Source of the DNA: Actinomycetota bacterium
GTDB taxonomy: Bacteria > Actinomycetota > Thermoleophilia > BMS3ABIN01
Direction of reading: 5' to 3'
Length of the DNA stretch: 64,000 nucleotides
Assembly (NCBI GenBank): GCA_023382335.1
Contig: JAMCPM010000008.1
Location: 1 to 64,000, forward strand
Below the pieces are notes generated by a model, which had not been told where the DNA came from, did not search any database, and worked only from the letters and a program-made list of their open reading frames with translations. The position numbers were made by a program, and so were the translations under genes. This document shows positions 60,686-64,000 of this stretch, piece after piece (positions within the stretch are counted from its first letter, which is position 1; each line of letters begins with the position of its first letter).

Positions 60686-61786
60686 TTGTCCCCAGGGCAT
60701 GACACCTTGACATCAGACTTCGATTCCAGTGCCATTGCCGGCCTCGTGCGGCTCGGCCAAAAGCAAACCGGAACCGCGCTTTCGGCGGCTTTTTTCGACG
60801 TCCATGGGGTCAGGACCAGGGCTGAGTCAAATTCCGGGGAAGTCACCGGGGCGCTGACCAGATTCCTGCGCGCCTTCCCCGGCAATGAATCCGCCGCGGC
60901 CGACATCCAGGTTTATCTGTTCACCGTTGATTCACTCGATGAGGCCATGCCGGCAGTGCCTGAAACGGCGCCGCTGCTGTATGATTGGGGCAAGGTAAAG
61001 ATCCACCACGAGGGCCCGTTGCGTTACCAGCAGGTGGACACGCGGGCGATCGTGGTAGCCGACGTCGAACACCGGGTGGCGGTTGGATTTGCCGAGAAGG
61101 GTCTGCTGCAGACCGACTGGCTGATCACCAACCTGTTTTTTTATCCGCTCTGGGGACAGCTGCTCAAGGAGTGTGGGCTCTTCCCGCTGCACGCCGCCGG
61201 CCTGGTGAGGGACGGCCGCTCCTGCCTCTTTTTGGGGCGCAGCGGCTCGGGCAAGTCGACCTTGACGCTGCACCTTGTCCGCAACGGTTACGGACTGCTC
61301 AGTGACGACACGGTTTTCCTGCGTGATAGCGGCGGCACCGTGGAAGCTCTTTCCTTCCCGGAGGAAATCAACGTCAGTGAGCAAACTATAGAGTTAATAC
61401 CGGAACTTTCCCGGGTAGAAAATTTTACGGTGAACGAATTGCGGCAGAAATCCTCGTTTTCGATCGAGGAGCTTTATCCCGGTTGTGTCGTCGACGGCTC
61501 GGTGCCGGCGCTAATGGTGTTCCCGGAGATAACCGAGGTGGAAGCAACCGCGCTGGAGCCGATGACCAGCACTGCGGCCCTGGCGCTGGCGCTGCGTTTC
61601 GGGTTCTTTTTTCTGGACCCCTCGACGACGGGAAGGCATTTCGAGATCCTGTCGCTGCTTGCCAGGCAGACCAGTGGATACAGATTGTATTCCGGTAGCG
61701 ACCAGGAACAGCTGGAACAGGTGGTTGACGAGCTCCTGACGAGCTCCCTTGAGCAAGATCAGACATCCGGCGAGAGGAAAGAATGA
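60686..61786 (+). CDS. HprK-like kinase of a lasso-type RiPP locus
   Basis: 366 residues from a TTG at 60686 (a second TTG at 60713 is possible). The N-terminal 160 residues are unrecognised. The C-terminal half has an HPr-kinase-type P-loop fold: FPLHAAGLVRDG, Walker A GRSGSGKST at 184-192, GLLSDDTVFLRD (about 202-213), and FPEITEVEATALEP. Related kinases in paeninodin-type lasso clusters phosphorylate the C-terminal serine of precursor peptides; others occur in unclassified RRE loci. True HprK is unlikely because the carbon-control neighbours are absent. Its stop overlaps the RRE gene start by 4 bp. Confidence 0.75.
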   Translation: MSPGHDTLTSDFDSSAIAGLVRLGQKQTGTALSAAFFDVHGVRTRAESNSGEVTGALTRFLRAFPGNESAAADIQVYLFTVDSLDEAMPAVPETAPLLYDWGKVKIHHEGPLRYQQVDTRAIVVADVEHRVAVGFAEKGLLQTDWLITNLFFYPLWGQLLKECGLFPLHAAGLVRDGRSCLFLGRSGSGKSTLTLHLVRNGYGLLSDDTVFLRDSGGTVEALSFPEEINVSEQTIELIPELSRVENFTVNELRQKSSFSIEELYPGCVVDGSVPALMVFPEITEVEATALEPMTSTAALALALRFGFFFLDPSTTGRHFEILSLLARQTSGYRLYSGSDQEQLEQVVDELLTSSLEQDQTSGERKE

Positions 61787-62085
61787 TTCAAAAAGAGCGA
61801 TACCTGGTGAAGGACCACGATGTACTGTTCACCTCGATGGGGGAAGACGCAGTGCTGCTGCACGCCCAACGCGGCGATTACTACAGCCTCAACAAGGTGG
61901 GCGCGAGGCTCTGGGTCCTCACTGACGGCAGCAAGACCATCGAAGAGCTTGCCGGGCTGATTACCGAGGAATTCGACATCTCGAAGGACCAGGCTGAGCA
62001 GGATATCGTCGAGCTGGCTGAGCAGCTGGAAAAAGAGGGCTTGGTGAAGGTAGTTGAAACTCCTCAGAACGCTCAAGAGACTTAA
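61783..62085 (+). CDS. PqqD-like RiPP recognition element (RRE) protein
   Basis: This 100-residue protein has the PqqD winged-helix arrangement: VLFTSMGEDAVLLHAQRGDY (beta strands, about 14-33), SLNKVGARLWVLTDGSKTIEEL (in part) and a final helix-rich AEQDIVELAEQLEKEGLV. Such proteins (LasB1-type) bind leader peptides of RiPP precursors and present them to modifying enzymes. The next gene, a B2-like protease, starts within its last 32 bp, so the two would be made together as the split LasB1/LasB2 pair. Confidence 0.85.
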   Translation: MIQKERYLVKDHDVLFTSMGEDAVLLHAQRGDYYSLNKVGARLWVLTDGSKTIEELAGLITEEFDISKDQAEQDIVELAEQLEKEGLVKVVETPQNAQET

Positions 62086-62494
62086 GCATCCACGCGACCT
62101 CTGGCTCTTCCTCCGGATACTGATACTGCTCATCCTGCTGCCCGGGCAGATACGCCGCCAGAGCCTGCCGGACCTGCTGGCGCGGCTTGACCCCGGCGTC
62201 GGGCCGGGGCCGCGCGATCAGATCCTTCTGGAAAAGACCTCCGGCTTCATCGATTCCCTCCTCAATTACCGCTTCTTCCGGCGTTACGGCCGCTGTCTTC
62301 TGAGATCGCTCGTCCTTTTCAGATTCCTTCGCGGCCAGGGCTGGCCGGTGGAGATCCATTTCGGCGTCCGCAAGACGGCTGAGGGAATGGCCGACATCAC
62401 CGGCCACAGCTGGCTGGTGCTCGACGGCGAGCCCTTCCTGGAAGACGAGAGTCAGCGCGGTTCGTTCGCGACGACCATGCGGTACCCGGAATGA
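62054..62494 (+). CDS. Lasso-peptide B2-like leader peptidase (transglutaminase fold)
   Basis: 146 residues from a TTG at 62054 overlapping the RRE gene. The transglutaminase-like Cys-His-Asp triad is visible as Cys81 (YGRCLLRSLVLFR), His118 (ITGHSWLVLDG) and Asp124. An N-terminal hydrophobic stretch (about 17-30) may associate with the membrane. LasB2/McjB-type enzymes remove the leader peptide before ring closure. The asparagine-synthetase-like cyclase (LasC) and a precursor are not visible between 60611 and the window end. Confidence 0.85.
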   Translation: MKLLRTLKRLKHPRDLWLFLRILILLILLPGQIRRQSLPDLLARLDPGVGPGPRDQILLEKTSGFIDSLLNYRFFRRYGRCLLRSLVLFRFLRGQGWPVEIHFGVRKTAEGMADITGHSWLVLDGEPFLEDESQRGSFATTMRYPE

Positions 62495-64000
62495 AAGCAA
62501 GCGATATCGTTCACAGCCGCCGGGCCGCTGCCCCGCTGGTGGCCTTGTCGGGTTTCCTTGGCGGGGCGGTCCTGCTGACCTCCGTCGTCGAAACGGCCAA
62601 TCCCCGCAACGCCGCGACCTTCGCGAGCGCGGGCCTGGCCGGCGCCGTGGTTTACTTCCTGCTGTGGCTCGGGGTGACAGCGCTCTGCTCGCGCCGCACC
62701 GGCCGCGGCGCCGCCGGGTTGGCGCCGGCCACGGGCCTGGCGTTCGCCTTCAGCCTGGCGCCGCTGATCTCGTATCTGCCCTACCTGATGTACCGCACTT
62801 CACTTCAGGGCGATTCGGTGGAGCTGCCAACGCTGTCATCGCGGCCGTCGGCGATAATGCTCCTGGTCTGGTCGCTGCTGCTTTTGACCCTGCTTTTGCG
62901 GATGACCCTCGGCGGCGCCGACAGCCGTTTCATCCCGGCGCTCACCCGGCGTCCGGCCGTCACCCTGACGCTGATGATCGTGGCCTGGCTCGCCGTTTTC
63001 TTTCCGCTGGACTTCCTCAAGGATCAGTACATGCAGACGACGACGGTCAACAGCGCCTTCTTCCGTGAGGGCATGACACATGTGCTCGACGATCGCGGCT
63101 TCATGTTCAGTAATCTTGCCTACGGCAGCGGCGCCTCTATCTTCAGCGTTCACATCAGCGCCATCTTCATCTTCATCTTTCCGTTGTTCCGCATCTGGCC
63201 GGATTACAGGTTCCTGCTGCTATTTGGGGACATCGCCCTGGCGCTCAGCGCCGTGCCCATCTATCTGATCGCGCGCCGCCGTTTCAGCTCAGCCCTGAGC
63301 CTGCTCTTCGCCGGCATGGTCCTCCTGAGCCCGATCATCACCGCAGCCCCCGGCCGCGGCGATTTTTCCGAGATACGCTTCATGCCGGTCCTGTTCCTGA
63401 CGGCATTTTATTTTTTCGAGAAGAAACGTTTCTGGATGTTCATGCTGGCGTCGGTGGCGATGATGACCATCAGGGAAGACATGGGCCTCTTCATCGCCTT
63501 CTTCGGTTTCTACGGGATCATCCGCCGGCGCAGCCTCAAATGGATCCTGGCGCCGCTGGCGGCCGGGTTCGGCTGGTTCGGACTGATGGGCGGCATCCTG
63601 CTGCCCCGGATAGGGCCCAGCGGCACCGCCGTGCGCGCCTCCATGCGTTACGCCAACCTGGGGTCCAGCGGCAGCGAGATCGCCAGGACGATCGTCTTCA
63701 GGCCGTGGCGGGCCTTGCGGGCGGCGCTGTCGACTCCATCGCATGTCGGAGCGGTATACGGGATATTGCAGATCTCGGGACTGGGGGTGGCTTTGCTGTC
63801 GGGCGCTGTCATCTTCGCCATTCCGGCGGCGGCGGAGCTGCTGTTTCAGCAGACGACGACCTTCAACAATTTCATGGCCGTGCCGCTGGTGCCGACCCTG
63901 ACCGTCGCCGTCGTGCTCGGACTCGACCGGCTCGACCGCTTCAGCCGGCATCGTTTCAACATCGACGCCGGCAGGACCGCGGCGCTTGTGGGCGTTTTCA
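62491..64000 (+). CDS. DUF2079-family multi-spanning membrane protein (incomplete at window end)
   Basis: The ATG at 62491 overlaps the stop of the B2-like gene (ATGA), and the frame stays open for 503 codons to the window edge. At least ten hydrophobic segments are visible. FSVHISAIFIFIFPLFRI, the aliphatic ALSAVPIYLIARRRF stretch and MMTIREDMGLFIAFFGFYGI are typical of DUF2079, a GT-C-like family of polytopic proteins with unknown substrates. Translational coupling to RRE and B2 genes is unusual for this family and raises the possibility of a glycosyl- or phospho-transfer role in the same pathway, or of export. No function is established. Confidence 0.75.
   Translation, partial: MKASDIVHSRRAAAPLVALSGFLGGAVLLTSVVETANPRNAATFASAGLAGAVVYFLLWLGVTALCSRRTGRGAAGLAPATGLAFAFSLAPLISYLPYLMYRTSLQGDSVELPTLSSRPSAIMLLVWSLLLLTLLLRMTLGGADSRFIPALTRRPAVTLTLMIVAWLAVFFPLDFLKDQYMQTTTVNSAFFREGMTHVLDDRGFMFSNLAYGSGASIFSVHISAIFIFIFPLFRIWPDYRFLLLFGDIALALSAVPIYLIARRRFSSALSLLFAGMVLLSPIITAAPGRGDFSEIRFMPVLFLTAFYFFEKKRFWMFMLASVAMMTIREDMGLFIAFFGFYGIIRRRSLKWILAPLAAGFGWFGLMGGILLPRIGPSGTAVRASMRYANLGSSGSEIARTIVFRPWRALRAALSTPSHVGAVYGILQISGLGVALLSGAVIFAIPAAAELLFQQTTTFNNFMAVPLVPTLTVAVVLGLDRLDRFSRHRFNIDAGRTAALVGVF

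Overview
The window joins two very different pieces of DNA. Roughly 1-18,270 is AT-rich to mid-GC accessory DNA carrying defence and mobile-element genes. From about 18,320 to the end it is GC-rich chromosomal backbone with tightly packed, mostly minus-strand housekeeping genes. The backbone order (hemW-hrcA-dnaJ-rsmE-mtaB-HIT-yqeY-phoH-HD phosphohydrolase-ybeY-dgkA/PAP2-cdd-era; hisIE-trpEGDC; pilMNO-aroCKBQ-pepQ-efp; nusB-xseB-ispA-dxs-tlyA-nadK-recN), the high GC and the presence of HrcA suggest a Gram-positive-type, high-GC bacterium, probably a deep-branching, type-IV-piliated member of the Actinobacteriota. The sequence alone does not settle a finer placement.

Accessory region. An IS3-family end (1-127) cuts into a DUF5677-like gene. 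Next come two HEPN-like genes (922-2828), a small membrane protein with an AbiE-type nucleotidyltransferase/antitoxin pair (3150-5032), and a Type III-like restriction-modification pair (5312-10700). The integrative element proper (about 10.99-18.27 kb) carries a VirD4/TraG-like ATPase, an excisionase-like protein, a RadC/JAMM protein, a DUF6908-like protein, a replication-relaxation protein and a 51-aa ORF. It ends with a divergent XRE regulator, an ImmA/IrrE-like protein and a large serine recombinase broken by in-frame stops. Three related sites (2971-3081, 5132-5243, 18223-18272) separate the cargo blocks and look like stacked attachment sites. A 190-nt multi-stem inverted-repeat structure (15275-15465) lies directly in front of the replication-relaxation gene and is the best candidate in the window for an undescribed RNA or DNA element.

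Backbone. Minus-strand genes cover cation efflux, DNA repair (recN), NAD kinase with an apparent CTG start, isoprenoid precursor synthesis (dxs with a large insertion, ispA), a two-gene pyruvate carboxylase-type enzyme, EF-P, the shikimate pathway, a pilMNO locus with a greatly enlarged PilM, tryptophan synthesis, hisIE, deoC, era and ribosome/RNA maturation genes, and heat-shock control. A REP-associated transposase unit sits between tlyA and dxs, and its long inverted repeats form the C-terminal codons of both the transposase and dxs. Short tandem duplications (about 17-35 bp) recur at or near gene ends.

Right end (plus strand). A translationally coupled set (HprK-like kinase, PqqD-like RRE protein, lasso-type B2 leader peptidase, DUF2079 membrane protein running off the edge) looks like part of a RiPP locus. 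No precursor peptide or cyclase is visible within the window.
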